From positions 26,407,501 through 26,471,500 of the forward strand of contig NC_079880.1 in assembly GCF_029227915.1 (NCBI RefSeq): 64,000 nt of DNA, written 5' to 3'. Source of the stretch: Hydractinia symbiolongicarpus. Taxonomy: Eukaryota; Cnidaria; Hydrozoa; Anthoathecata; Hydractiniidae. The notes below the pieces were generated by a model that was not told the DNA's origin, searched no databases, and worked only from the letters and a program-made list of their open reading frames with translations. This document shows, piece by piece, positions 14,046-28,060 of the stretch. The position numbers and the translations under genes were made by a program. The first letter of the stretch is position 1. Each line of letters starts with the position of its first letter.

Positions 14046-14820
14046 CTATACGATCTCTTTCGATTTTAAACGTACTAAAAAAGTCTTCATAAAAGTATGG
14101 TGGTGGTCACCAAGTCCAGTTTCAAAAGATTTAGAATTATGGAAACATGCATGTTTATTTGTTAAAAACATATCCATTCGTGATGCACGAGTATTTGTGA
14201 AACATGTTTTTTGTTTTATTAAATTTCTTAAATTGTAGGTTTTGCAAAAAGTTGTAAAACTGTCAAAACCTGTCGAACTTGAGTCATCACAATCAATATT
14301 TATATCGCCCATGACTACAACATTATCATAAGTTTTGAAAGCCAAATCAAGTGAGCGTTCTATCTCAATGAAAAAGTTACCTAAGTTAGAAGATTCTGGT
14401 GGTCTATATACACTAAAAATGGCCCATTTTTTATTTCTCACTGTAATCTCAGAACAAATAACTTAATTTTTCTTTGGCTCAAGGTTCGATAATTGCTTAC
14501 AAATCAGCCCTTTTTTGACGTATTCAATAAGTCCCCCTCCATTTTTATCCCTGTCCCTTCTGTTTCGTATTTCATAATTTTCAATATCAAATTGAGCAGA
14601 CGGAAATTTAAGGTTTAATTCACTTTCTGCCAAAACAAAGCAATCTGGTGATATTTTTGTTACAACTTAGCGAACATCTACTATCTTGTTCCTTAAGCTA
14701 TTTAAGTTTAAAAAGCAAAGCAAAGGATTATTCGGATGCTTAAGCCGCAAATGTTTAGCATTTTCTAAATCACATTCATTAGAAAAACCATCTTGCTCCT
14801 TATTTGAGACATCCCTTAAA
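14046..14820 (-). pseudogene. LINE ORF2, AP-endonuclease-like domain, broken
   Basis: This domain nicks the target DNA to prime reverse transcription. The C-terminal half is open from 14441 to 14046 and shows the APE-family signatures VVVMGDINID (catalytic Asp-x-Asn) and GLGDHHHTF, which takes the place of the usual SDH motif near the C-terminus. A MDMFLTNK segment corresponds to the conserved S/T-x-x-D-L-x-x-T region. The N-terminal half can be read from about 14820 to 14450, including ISPDCFVLAESELN and GGGLIEYVKKG, but in-frame stops near 14464 and 14668 interrupt it. The start of ORF2 overlaps or abuts the ORF1 stop at 14822. Confidence 0.85.
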
Positions 14821-14821
14821 G

Positions 14822-15298
14822 TTACGGAACACCCCAAGAAACCGTGTTTACATATAAAAAATTATTTAAATAATTCAAAAACTTATTGGCTAAACATACT
14901 TTCCCATTATCATTTAAGTGTAGACCATCTTTCCACAAGTTGAGCTCTTTAATCATTTCGTTGTTTACAAAAATATGGTCGTGTGCAATAGCTTTATCTT
15001 CTACGGCTCTATTCACTTTATTAATTTTCTCAAAATATACTCGCTTGCACCTGATGACACTTGATATAAAAACTTTTTTCACGCCATGCTCTTTACATTT
15101 ATCTGCTATGTTTATGATGTTATTAGCAATTTGTTCTTCAGTATTGTCGTTTTCGTCCATATTAAGAAGATCGTTAATTCCTACGTGCAACACAACGATA
15201 TCGGGGAGCTCGTCGTTTAGGGTGGGTAGGGCATAATGGCCAAGATTCTTCACATTTGTACCTGGAAAACTTTTTATTCTTGCATCACCATTTTTCAA
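14822..15298 (-). pseudogene. LINE ORF1, SGNH esterase-like C-terminal part
   Basis: This resembles the esterase domain carried by ORF1 of many CR1/L2-type LINEs. The block DIVVLHVGINDLL matches the conserved GxND block III, and DGLHLNDNGK matches block V with its Asp and His (DxxH). The nucleophile block lies just upstream in the other fragment as IICDSIP, where the usual GDS has become CDS. The segment is separated from the upstream ORF1 part by a frameshift at about 15300-15320. The apparent start at 15298 is only the first TTG of the open frame. Confidence 0.75.
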
Positions 15299-15320
15299 GT
15301 GTCTATTAAATTCTCTTGTC

Positions 15321-16307
15321 TTAATTCACGTAAGGAATACTATCGCAGATGATTCTGATTTTTTTCTTCTCCGTGGCTGGCTCTCTCATACCTTGTTGAT
15401 CATTGTTAGTATTATAAAAGTATTTTTCCCTTTCCGGATAGTGACTTACAACTGGATTTGGCCTTCTGGGAGGAAACGTTTTATTACGTGCATTTGTTGA
15501 CCCATTAGTTTGTGACAAAAACCTTCCACTTGATTGATTGTCAGAGTCTGTATTAACGTTTGTATTGTTAGGGTTTTCAAAGTTTAAAACCTCATGAGGA
15601 AGATTATCAAATCTATTTATCGAAGTATAATCATAATAATTAATACCTGACTTTGTAGATGGTGGTCCTTTGGGGACTTTATGCCAATTATCGATTTTTT
15701 CAGTTCTGGTTGACCGTGCTTGTATTACGTTGTTGTTGTTTTCACAAAGTTGAATAATAAGATTCCTATATTCTTTTAATTCGTCCTTTAAAAAACTATT
15801 TTCTTGTCTAAGCTGTTCCACTAAATCATCAGAAAAACACTTTCGAGTTTGATCGATTTTATACGTAAAATATTCTTTTAGGTCACTGATTTGTGTGACC
15901 AGATCTTGAAAAACTTCAAACTCACGACAACTGGAGATTTCTTTTGACAAGAAAGATTCTTCTTTTGCCGACGATATATTTAAACCACTCTCATCAGAAA
16001 TCACAAATTCTTCGTTATCTTCGTCACTGCGTTACTGTAAATCAACATTTTCGTTTTCTGTTTTGCAAAATCTATAACTTTGTTTACCATTACTCTCTGA
16101 AACGTAAATAAAATCTTTATCACACAAAGTTTCCAATGTAGACTTTATTACATCAGGTTCTAAGTCTTTTGTATTATTCATTATGGCATTTGTGTCCGCT
16201 CTTTTTCTTTTTTTGTGAATTTCTCTGATTGAATCAATAACTTTTCTTTCAAAATCTAAAACATGAACTTGAGAACTGTACGATTGACCGCCTTTGACCG
16301 CCATCAT
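15321..16307 (-). pseudogene. LINE ORF1, N-terminal part (winged-helix-like, then low-complexity linker)
   Basis: The reading frame opens with ATG ATG at 16307, only 5 nt from the 5' end of the element. The first 91 residues, rich in Lys and Arg with helical segments, end in a GKQSYRF hairpin-like segment and could be a small winged-helix domain (low confidence). A TAA at 16032-16034 interrupts the frame. The same frame then continues at 16031 and includes a coiled-coil-prone stretch (VEQLRQENSFLKDELKEYR) and an Asn/Ser/Pro-rich linker, reaching the esterase nucleophile block IICDSIP just before the stop at 15321. ORF1 proteins of this kind bind the LINE RNA. Confidence 0.7.
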
Positions 16308-16312
16308 GGAAC

Positions 16313-16317
16313 CTGAT
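16313..16317. repeat. Right target-site duplication of the LINE (CTGAT)
   Basis: This is the second copy of the 5-bp duplication. It is followed directly by ATTACTAGGTTGCATCGC, the normal continuation of the satellite monomer. Confidence 0.8.
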
Positions 16318-19249
16318 ATTACTAGGTTGCATCGCTTTTAACAGTGAAACGATTGACTGTTGGTCTTAATTGAACTGATTTTAGAATTTGAACTTATAAA
16401 TGTGATGAATGAGACAATTGGTTTCCAAGAAATAACATTCTTCTTAATTTGACATGATTGCTTGTCCTCAACGATTACACTGGGCACTGTGATAGCGCTT
16501 TATTAAAAAAGGTACACAAATAAGTCATTTTTTACTGAGGGACCAATCCTAGCCGTTAGCTCGCGCTGAAGAAATAGAGACATTTCTAGACACAAAATTT
16601 CATTGACTTTCTAGCGGTACCAATCCCTTTGAGTTACAACGGTTGCGTCACATATTCGTACCAACATGCATTAAGCGATATTTTTCCGATATTACTAGGT
16701 TGCATCACTTTTAACAGTGAAACGATTGACTGTGGGACTTAAGTGAACTGCTTTGGAATTTGACCTTAAAAATCTGATAAATGAGACAATTGAACTCCAA
16801 GAAATAATATTCCTCTTAATTTGACATCATTGCTTGAACTCAACGATTACACTGGGCGCTGTGGTACGCTTTATTTCAAAATGTAGATAAATAAGTCAGT
16901 TTTTACTGTGGGACCAATCCTAGCCTATAGCGCGCGCTGAAGGAATAGAAACAGTTTCCAAAACTACACTTCATTGACTTTGTAACGGTATCAATCCGTT
17001 TGAGTTACAACGGTTGCGTAAAGTATTCGTACCAACATTTATTTAGAGATTTGTTTTATATATTACTAGGTTGCATCGCTTTTAACAGTGAAACAATTGA
17101 CTGTGGGACATAATTAAACTGATTTTGGACTTTGAACTTATAAATGTGATAAACGAGGCATTGGACTCCAAGAAATAACTTTCTTCTTAAATTGACATGA
17201 TTTTAGAAATGAACGATTACACTGGGCGATATGGTAGAGATTTATAAAAAAATTTAGATAAGTAAGTCCTTTTTTACTGTGGGACAAATCCTAGTCGTTA
17301 GCGCGCGGTGAAGAAATAGAGACAGTTTCAAAAACTACATTTCATTGAGTCTCTAACGGTATTTGTCCGTTTGAGGTACAACGGTTGCGTCACATATTCG
17401 TACCAACATGCATTAAGCGATATTTTTCCGATATTACTAGGTTGCATCACTTTTACCAGTGAAACGATTGACTGTGGGACTTAAGTGAACTGCTTTGGAA
17501 TTTGACCTTAAAAATCTGATAAATGAGACAATTGAACTCCAAGAAATAATATTCCTCTTAATTTGACATCATTGCTTGAACCCAACGATTACACTGGGCG
17601 CTGTGGTACGCTTTATTTCAAAATGTAGATAAATAAGTCAGTTTTTACTGTGGGACCAATCCTAGCCGTTAGCGCGCGCTGAAGATATAGAGACATTTTC
17701 AAAAACTACATTTCATCGTCTTTCTAGCGGTATCAATCCGTTTGAGTTAGAACAATTGCGTCACATATTCGTACCAACATGTATTTAGCGATATTTTTCT
17801 GATCTTACTAGGTTGCATCGCTTTCAACAGTGAAACGATTGGCTGTGGGTCTTAATTGAACTGATTTTAGACTTTGAACTTATAAATGTGATGAATGAGA
17901 CAATTGGTCTCCAAGAAATAACATTCTTCTTAATTTGACATGATTGCTTGACCTCAACGATTACACTGGGCACTGTGATAGCGCTTTATTAAAAAAGGTA
18001 CACAAATAAGTCATTTTTTACTGAGGGACCAATCCTAGCCGTTAGCTCGCGCTGAAGAAATAGAGATATTTCAAGACACAAAGTTTCATTGACTTTCTAG
18101 CGGTACCAATCCGTTTGAGTTACAACGGTTGCGTCACATATTCGTACCAACATGCATTAAGCGATATTTTTCCGATATTACTACGTTGCATCACTTTTAC
18201 CAGTGAAACGATTGACTGTGGGACTTAAGTGAACTGCTTTGGAATTTGACCTTAAAAATCTGATAAATGAGACAATTGAATTCCAAGAAATAATATTCCT
18301 CTTAATTTGACATCATTGCTTGAACCCAACGATTACACTGGGCGCTGTGGTACGCTTTATTTCAAAATGTAGATAAATAAGTCAGTTTTTACTGTGGGAC
18401 CAATCCTAGCCGTTAGCGCGCGCTGAAGCAATAGAGACAATTTCCAAAACTACATTTCATTGACTTTCTAACGGTATCAATCCGTTTTAGCTACAACGGT
18501 TGCGTCAGGTATTCGTACCAACATGTATTTAGAGATTTGTTTTATATATTACTAGGTTGCATCGCTTTTAACAGTGAAACGATTGACTGTGGGACTTAAT
18601 TGAACTGATTTTGGACTTTGAACTTGTAAATGTGATAAACGAGACAATTGGACTCCAAGAAATAACATTCTTCTTAAATTGACATAATTTTAGAAATGAA
18701 CGATTACACTGGGCGATATGGTAGAGCTTTATAAAAAAATTTAAATAAGTAAGTCATTTTTTACTGTGGGACAAATCGTAGCCGTTAGCGCGCGGTGAAT
18801 AAATAGAGACAGTTTCAAAATTACACTTCATTAAGTCTCTAACGGTATTCGTCCGCTTGAGGTACAGCGGTTGCGTCACATATTCGTACTAACATGTAGT
18901 TAGCGAAATTTTTCTGATATTACTAGGTTGCATCGCTTTTAACAGTGACACAATTGGGCGTGGGACTTAATTGAAATGACTTTAGACTTTGACATTATAA
19001 ATGTGATAAATGAGACAATTGGACTCCAAGAAATAACATTCTTCTTAATTTCACATTATTGCTGGAACTCAGCGATTACACTGGGCGCTGTGGTAGCGCT
19101 TCATATAAAAATTCAGATAAATAAGTCATTTTTACTGTGGGACCAATCCTAGCCGTTAGCGCGTGCTGAAGACATAGAGACATTTTCAAAAACTACATTT
19201 CATTGTCTTTCTAGCGGTATCAATCCGTTTGAGTTAGAACAATTGCGTC

Positions 19250-22200
19250 ACATATTCGTACCAACATGCATTAAGCGATATTTTTCCGATATTACTAGGT
19301 TGCATCACTTTTAACAGTGAAACGATTGACTGTGGGACTTAAGTGAACTGCTTTGGAATTTGACCTTAAAAATCTGATAAATGAGACAATTGAACTCCAA
19401 GAAATAATATTCCTCTTAATTTGACATCATTGCTTGAACCCAACGATTACACTGGGCGCTGTGGTACGCTTTATTTCAAAATGTAGATAAATAAGTCAGT
19501 TTTTACTGTGGGACCAATCCTAGCCGTTAGCGCGCGCTGAAGATATAGAGACATTTTCAAAAACTACATTTCATTGTCTTTCTAGCGGTATCAATCCGTT
19601 TGAGTTAGAACAATTGCGTCACATATTCGTACCAACATGTATTTAGCGATATTTTTCTGATCTAACTAGGTTGCATCGCTTTTAACAGTGAAACGATTGG
19701 CTGTGGGTCTTAATTGAACTGATTTTAGACTTTGAACTTATAAATGTGATAAATGAGATAATTGGTCTCCAAGAAATAACATTCTTCTTAATTTGACATG
19801 ATTGCTTGACCTCAACGATTACACTGGGCACTGTGATAGCGCTTTATTAAAAAAGGTACACAAATAAGTCATTTTTTACTGAGGGACCAATCCTAGCAGT
19901 TAGCTCGCGCTGAAGAAATAGAGGTATTTCAAGACACAAAATTTCATTGACTTTCTAGCGGTACCAATCCGTTTGAGTTACAACGGTTGCGTCACATATT
20001 CGTACCAACATGCATTAAGCGATATTTTTCCGATATTACTAGGTTGCATCACTTTTAACAGTGAAACGATTGACTGTGGGACTTAAGTGAACTGCTTTGG
20101 AATTTGACCTTAAAAATCTGATAAATGAGACAATTGAACTCCAAGAAATAATATTCCTCTTAATTTGACATCATTGCTTGAACCCAACGATTACACTGGG
20201 CGCTGTGGTACGCTTTATTTCAAAATGTGGATAAATAAGTCAGTTTTTACTGTGGGACCAATCCTAGCCGTTAGCGCGCGCTGAAGCAATAGAGACAATT
20301 TCCAAAACTACATTTCATTGACTTTCTAACGGTATAAATCCGTTTTAGCTACAACGGTTGCGTCAGGTATTCGTACCAACATGTATTTAGAGATTTGTTT
20401 TATATATTACTAGGTTGCATCGCTTTTAACAGTGAAACGATTGACTGTGGGACTTAATTGAACTGATTTTGGACTTTGAACTTGTAAATGTGATAAACGA
20501 GACAATTGGACTCCAAGAAATAACATTCTTCTTAAATTGACATGATTTTAGAAATGAACGATTACACTGGGCGATATGGTAGAGCTTTATAAAAAAATTT
20601 AAATAAGTAAGTCATTTTTTACTGTGGGACAAATCGTAGCCGTTAGCGCGCGGTGAATAAATAGAGACAGTTTCAAAATTACATTTCATTAAGTCTCTAA
20701 CGGTATTCGTCCGCTTGAGGTACAGCGGTTGCGTCACATATTCGTACTAACATGTAGTTAGCGAAATTTTTCTGATATTACTAGGTTGCATCGCTTTTAA
20801 CAGTGACACAATTGGGCGTGGGACTTAATTGAAATGACTTTAGACTTTGACAATATAAATGTGATAAATGAGACAATTGGACTCCAAGAAATAACATTCT
20901 TCTTAATTTCACATTATTGCTGGAACTCAGCGATTACACTGGGCGCTGTGGTAGCGCTTCATATAAAAATTCAGATAAATAAGTCATTTTTACTGTGGGA
21001 CCAATCCTAGCCATTAGCGCGTGCTGAAGATATAGAGACATTTTCAAAAACTACGTTTCATTGTCTTTCTAGCGGTATCAATCCGTTTGAGTTAGAACAA
21101 TTGCGTCACATATTCGTACCAACATGTATTTAGCGATTTTTTTCTGATCTTCCTAGGTTGCATCGCTTTTAACAGTGAAACGATTGGCTGTGGGTCTTAA
21201 TTGAATTGATTTTAGACTTTGAACTTATAAATGTGATAAATGAGACAATTGGTCTCCAAGAAATAACATTCTTCTTAATTTGACATGATTGCTTGACCTC
21301 AACGATTACACTGGGCACTGTGATAGCGCTTTATTAAAAAAGGTACACAAATAAGTCATTTTTTACTGAGGGACCAATCCTAGCCGTTAGCTCGCGCTGA
21401 AGAAATAGAGACATTTCTAGACACAAAATTTCATTGACTTTCTAGCGGTACCAATCCGTATGAGTTACAACGGCTGCGTCACATATTCGTACCAACATTC
21501 ATTAAGCGATATTTTTCCGATATTACTAGGTTGCATCACTTTTAACAGTGAAACGATTGACTGTGGGACTTAAGTGAACTGCTTTGGAATTTTACCTTAA
21601 AAATCTGATAAATGAGACAATTGAACTCCAAGAAATAATATTCTTCTTAATTTGACATCATTGCTTGAACCCAACGATTACACTGGGCGCTGTGGTACGC
21701 TTTATTTCAAAATGTAGATAAAGAAGTCAGTTTTTACTGTGGGACCAATCCTAGCCGTTAGCGCGCGCTGAAGCAATAGAGAGAGTTTCCAAAACTAGAT
21801 TTCATTGACTTTCTAACGGTATCAATCCGTTTGAGTTAGAACAATTGCGTCACATATTCGTACCAACATGCATTAAGCGATATTTTTCCGATATTACTAG
21901 GTTGCATCACTTTTAACAGTGAAACGATTGACTGTGGGACTTAAGTGAACTGCTTTGGAATTTGACCTTAAAAATCTGATAAATGAGACAATTGAACTCC
22001 AAGAAATAATATTCCTCTTAATTTGACATCATTGCTTGAACCCAACGATTACACTGGGCGCTGTGGTACGCTTTATTTCAAAATGTAGATAAATAAGTCA
22101 GTTTTTACTGTGGGACCAATCCTAGCCGTTAGCGCGCGCTGAAGATATAGAGACATTTTCAAAAACTACATTTCATTGACTTTCTAACGGTATCAATCCG

Positions 22201-25200
22201 TTTGAGCTACAACGGTTGCGTCAAGTATTCGTACCAACATGTATTTAGAGATTTGTTTTATATACTACTAGGTTGCATCGCTTTTAACAGTGAAACGATT
22301 GACTGTGGGTTTTAATTGAACTGATTTTGGACTTTTGAACTTAAAAATCTGATAAATGAGACAATTGAACTCCAAGAAATAATATTCCTCTTAATTTGAC
22401 ATCATTGCTTGAACTCAACGATTACACTGGGCGCTCTGGTACGCTTTATTTTAAAATGTAGATAAATAAGTCAGTTTTTACTGTGGGACCAATCCTAGCC
22501 GTTAGCGCGCGCTGAAGCAATAGAGACAGTTTCCAAAACTACATTTCATTGACTTTCTAACGGTATCAACCCGTTTGAGTTACAACAATTGCGTCAAGTA
22601 TTCGTACCAACATGTTTTTAGAGATTTGTTTTATATATTACTAGGTTGCATCGCTTTTTACAGTAAAACGATTGACCGTGGGACTTAATTAAAATGACTT
22701 TAGACTTTGACATTATAAATGTGATAAATGAGACAATTGGACTCCAAGAAATAACATTCTTCTTAATTTCACATTATTGCTGGAACTCAGCGATTACGCT
22801 GGGCGCTGTGGTAGCGCTTCATATAAAAATTCAGATAAATAAGTCATTTTTACTGTGGGACCAATCCTAGCCGTTAGCGCGCGCTGAAGATATAGAGACA
22901 TTTTCAAAAACTACATTTCATTGTCTTTCTAGCGGTATCAATCCGTTTGAGTTAGAACAATTGCGTCACATATTCGTACCAACATGTATTTAGCGATATT
23001 TTTCTGATATTACTAGGTTGCATCGCTTTTAACAGTGAAACGATTGACTGTGTGTCTTAATTGAACTGATTTTAGACTTTGAACTTATAAATGTGATAAA
23101 TGAGACAATTGGTCTCCAAGAAATAACATTCTTCTTAATTTGACATGATTGCTTGACCTCAACGATTACACTGGGCACTGTGATAGCGCTTTATTAAAAA
23201 ATGTACACAAATAATTCATTTTTTACTGAGGGACCAATCCTAGCCGTTAGCTCGCGCTGAAGAAATAGAGACATTTCTAGACACAAAATTTCATTGACTT
23301 TCTAGCGGTACCAATCCGTATGAGTTATAACAATTCCGTCACATATTCGTACCAACATGCATTAAGCGATATTTTTCCGATATTACTAGGTTGCATCACT
23401 TTTAACAGTGCAACGATTGACTGTGGGACTTAAGTGAACTGCTTTGGAATTTGACCTTAAAAATCTGATAAATGAGACAATTGAACTCCAAGAAATAATA
23501 TTCCTCTTAATTTGACATCATTGCTTGAACCCAACGATTACACTGGGCGCTGTGGTACGCTTTATTTCAAAATGTAGATAAATAAGTCAGTTTTTACTGT
23601 GGGACCAATCCTAGCCGTTAGCGCGCGCTGAAGATATAGAGACATTTTCAAAAACTACATTTCATTGTCTTTCTAGCGGTATCAATCCGTTTGAGTTAGA
23701 ACAATTGCGTCACATATTCGTACCAACATGTATTTAGCGATATTTTTCTGATCTAACTAGGTTGCATCGCTTTTAACAGTGAAACGATTGGCTGTGGGTC
23801 TTAATTGAACTGATTTTAGACTTTGAACTTATAAATGTGATAAATGAGACAATTGGTCTCCAAGAAATAACATTCTTCTTAATTTGACATGATTGCTTGA
23901 CCTCAACGATTACACTGGGCACTGTGATAGCGCTTTATTAAAAAAGGTACACAAATAAGTCATTTTTTACTGAGGGACCAATCCTAGCCGTTAGCTCGCG
24001 CTGAAGAAATAGAGGTATTTCAAGACACAAAATTTCATTGACTTTCTAGCGGTACCAATCCGTTTGAGTTACAACGGTTGCGTCACATATTCGTACCAAC
24101 ATGCATTAAGCGATATTTTTCCGATATTACTAGGTTGCATCACTTTTAACAGTGAAACGATTGACTGTGGGACTTAAGTGAACTGCTTTGGAATTTGACC
24201 TTAAAAATCTGATAAATGAGACAATTGAACTCCAAGAAATAATATTCCTCTTAATTTGACATCATTGCTTGAACCCAACGATTACACTGGGCGCTGTGGT
24301 ACGCTTTATTTCAAAATGTGGATAAATAAGTCAGTTTTTACTGTGGGACCAATCCTAGCCGTTAGCGCGCGCTGAAGCAATAGAGACAATTTCCAAAACT
24401 ACATTTCCTTGACTTTCTAACGGTATAAATCCGTTTTAGCTACAACGGTTGCGTCAGGTATTCGTACCAACATGTATTTAGAGATTTGTTTTATATATTA
24501 CTAGGTTGCATCGCTTTTAACAGTGAAACGATTGACTGTGGGACTTAATTGAACTGATTTTGGACTTTGAACTTGTAAATGTGATAAACGAGACAATTGG
24601 ACTCCAAGAAATAACATTCTTCTTAAATTGACATGATTTTAGAAATGAACGATTACACTGGGCGATATGGTAGAGCTTTATAAAAAAATTTAAATAAGTA
24701 AGTCATTTTTTACTGTGGGACAAATCGTAGCCGTTAGCGCGCGGTGAATAAATAGAGACAGTTTCAAAATTACATTTCATTAAGTCTCTAACGGTATTCG
24801 TCCGCTTGAGGTACAGCGGTTGCGTCACATATTCGTACTAACATGTAGTTAGCGAAATTTTTCTGATATTACTAGGTTGCATCGCTTTTAACAGTGACAC
24901 AATTGGGCGTGGGACTTAATTGAAATGACTTTAGACTTTGACATTATAAATGTGATAAATGAGACAATTGGACTCCAAGAAATAACATTCTTCTTAATTT
25001 CACATTATTGCTGGAACTCAGCGATTACACTGGGCGCTGTGGTAGCGCTTCATATAAAAATTCAGATAAATAAGTCATTTTTACTGTGGGACCAATCCTA
25101 GCCGTTAGCGCGTGCTGAAGATATAGAGACATTTTCAAAAACTACGTTTCATTGTCTTTCTAGCGGTATCAATCCGTTTGAGTTAGAACAATTGCGTCAC

Positions 25201-25550
25201 ATATTCGTACCAACATGTATTTAGCGATTTTTTTCTGATCTTCCTAGGTTGCATCGCTTTTAACAGTGAAACGATTGGCTGTGGGTCTTAATTGAACTGA
25301 TTTTAGACTTTGAACTTATAAATGTGATAAATGAGACAATTGGTCTCCAAGAAATAACATTCTTCTTAATTTGACATGATTGCTTGACCTCAACGATTAC
25401 ACTGGGCACTGTGATAGCGCTTTATTAAAAAAGGTACACAAATAAGTCATTTTTTACTGAGGGACCAATCCTAGCCGTTAGCTCGCGCTGAAGAAATAGA
25501 GACATTTCTAGACACAAAATTTCATTGACTTTCTAGCGGTACTAATCCGT
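19250..25550. repeat. Higher-order duplication, offset 4091 bp (11 monomers)
   Basis: Rare variants recur at a constant distance. GAGGTATTTC occurs at 19921 and 24012, and GCGATTTTTTTCTGATCTTC at 21133 and 25224, both 4091 bp apart, which is eleven 372-bp monomers. The CGGTATAAATCCG variant at about 20330 and 24421 agrees. Copies span approximately 19.3-21.4 kb and 23.3-25.5 kb, with other monomers between them. Confidence 0.75.
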
Positions 25551-28060
25551 TTGAGTTACAACGGTTGCGTCAAGTATTCGTACCAACATGTATTTAGAGA
25601 TTTGTTTTATATATTACTAGATTGCATCGCTTTTAACAGTGAAACGATTGACTGTGGGACTTAAGTGAACTGCTTTGGACTTTGACCTTAAAAATCGGAT
25701 AAATGAGACAATTGAACTCCAAGAAATAATATTCCTCTTTATTTGACATGATTGCTTAAACTTAACGATTACACTGGCCGCTGTAGTACGCTTTATTTCA
25801 AAATGTAGATAAATAAGTCAGTTTTTACTGTGGGACCAATCCTAGCCGTTAGCGCGCGCTGAAGCAATAGAGACAGTTTCCAAAACTACATTTCATTGAC
25901 TTTCTAACGGTATCAATCCGTTTGAGCTACAAAGGTTGCGTCAAGTATTCGTACCAACATGTATTTAGAGATTTGTTTTACATATTACTAGGTTGCATCG
26001 CTTTTAACAGTGAAACGATTGACTGTGGGACTTAATTGAACTGATTTTCGACTTTGAACTTATAAATGTGATAAACGAGACAATTGGACTCCAAGAAATA
26101 ACATTCTTCTTAAATTGACATGATTTTAGAAATGAACGATTACACTGGGCGAAATGGTAGAGCTTTATAAAAAAATTTAGATAAGTAAGTCATTTTTTAC
26201 TGTGGGACAAATCCTAGCCGTTAGCGCGCGGTGAAGAAATAGAGACAGTTTTAAAAACTACATTTCATTGAGTCTCTAACGGTATTTGTCCGTTTAAGTT
26301 ACAACGGTTGCGTCACATATTCGTACCAACATGTAATTAGCGAAATTTTTCTGATATTACTAGTTTGCATCGCTTTTAACAGTGAAACTATTGACCGTGG
26401 GACTTAATTGAAATGACTTTAGACTTTGACATTATAAATGTGATAAATGAAACAATTGGACTCCAAGAAATAACATTCTTCTTAATTTCACATTATTGCT
26501 GGAACTCAACGATTACACTGGGCGCTCTGGTACGCTTTATTTCAAAATGTAGATAAATAAGTCAGTTTTTACTGTGGGACCAATCCTAGCCGTTAGCGCG
26601 CGCTGAAGCAATAGAGACAGTTTCCAAAACTACATTTCATTGACTTTCTAACGGTATCAATCCGTTTGAGTTACAACGGTTGCGTCAAGTATTCGTACCA
26701 ACATGTTTTTAGAGATTTGTTTTATATATTACTAGGTTGCATCGCTTTTAACAGCGAAACGATTGACCGTGGGACTTAAGTGAACTGCTTTGGACTTTGA
26801 CCTTAAAAATCTGATAAATGAGACAATTGAACTCCAAGAAATAATATTCCTCTTTATTTGACATGATTGCTTGAACGCAACGATTACACTGGGCGCTGTG
26901 GTACGCTTTATTTCAAAATGTACATAAATAAGTCAGTTTTTACTGTGGGACCAATCCTAGCCGTTAGCGCGCGCTGAAGCAATATAGACAGTTTCCAAAA
27001 CTACATTTCATTGACTTTCTAACGGTATCAATCCGTTTGAGCTACAACGGTTGCGTCAAGTATTCGTACCAACATGTATTTAGAGATTTGTTTTATATAC
27101 TACTAGGTTGCATCGCTTTTAACAGTGAAACGATTGAGTGTGGGTTTTAATTGAACTGATTTTGGACTTTGAACTTAAAAATCTGATAAATGAGACAATT
27201 GAACTCCAAGAAATAATATTCCTCTTAATTTGACATCATTGCTTGAACTCAACGATTACACTGGGCGCTCTGGTACGCTTTATTTTAAAATGTAGATAAA
27301 TAAGTCAGTTTTTACTGTGGGACCAATCCTAGCCGTTAGCGCGCGCTGAAGCAATAGAGACAGTTTCCAAAACTACATTTCATTGACTTTCTAACGGTAT
27401 CAACCCGTTTGAGTTACAACGATTGCGTCAAGTATTCGTACCAACATGTTTTTAGAGATTTGTTTTATATATTACTAGGCTGCATCGCTTTTTACAGTGA
27501 AACGATTGACCGTGGGACTTAATTAAAATGACTTTAGACTTTGACATTATAAATGTGATAAATGAGACAATTGGACTCCAAGAAATAACAATCTTCTTAA
27601 TTTCACATTATTGCTGGAACTCAGCGATTACGCTGGGCGCTGTGGTAGCGCTTCATATAAAAATTCAGATAAATAAGTCATTTTTACTGTGGGACCAATC
27701 CTAGCCGTTAGCGCGCGCTGAAGATATAGAGACATTTTCAAAAACTACATTTCATTGTCTTTCTAGCGGTATCAATCCGTTTGAGTTAGAACAATTGCGT
27801 CACATATTCGTACCAACATGTATTTAGCGATATTTTTCTGATATTACTAGGTTGCATCGCTTTTAACAGTGAAACGATTGACTGTGTGTCTTAATTGAAC
27901 TGATTTTAGACTTTGAACTTATAAATGTGATAAATGAGACAATTGGTCTCCAAGAAATAACATTCTTCTTAATTTGACATGATTGCTTGACCTCAACGAT
28001 TACACTGGGCACTGTGATAGCGCTTTATTAAAAAATGTACACAAATAATTCATTTTTTAC
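22560..28060. repeat. Higher-order duplication, offset about 4834 bp (13 monomers)
   Basis: The variants CAACCCGTTTGAG (22567 and 27401) and ACTGTGTGTC (23048 and 27881) recur 4833-4834 bp apart, or thirteen monomers. The repeated segment covers about 22.3-23.2 kb and 27.1-28.1 kb. It overlaps the 4091-bp register, showing that different exchange events used different unit sizes in the same array. Confidence 0.7.

Larger units (their letters stand above)
11603..16312 (-). mobile_element. Non-LTR retrotransposon (LINE, L2/CR1/Jockey-like), near full length, inactive
   Basis: A 4.7-kb insertion lies inside a satellite monomer, bounded by CTGAT repeats. On the minus strand it runs from a 5' end at 16312 to a 3' end at 11603. 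The order is ORF1 (N-terminal part, then SGNH esterase-like part), then ORF2 (APE endonuclease, linker, reverse transcriptase), a short 3' UTR, and an A-rich tail built on AAAC and AAATTTACAA units instead of a plain poly(A). An esterase-bearing ORF1 with an APE-type endonuclease fits the CR1/L2 side of the Jockey superfamily. Exact clade assignment would need an RT phylogeny. Frameshifts and stops in both ORFs show that this copy could not move on its own. Confidence 0.93.

Noticed and set aside
14686-15236. Plus-strand open frames opposite the LINE ORF1/ORF2 junction
   Set aside because: They are antisense to recognisable endonuclease and esterase segments on the minus strand.
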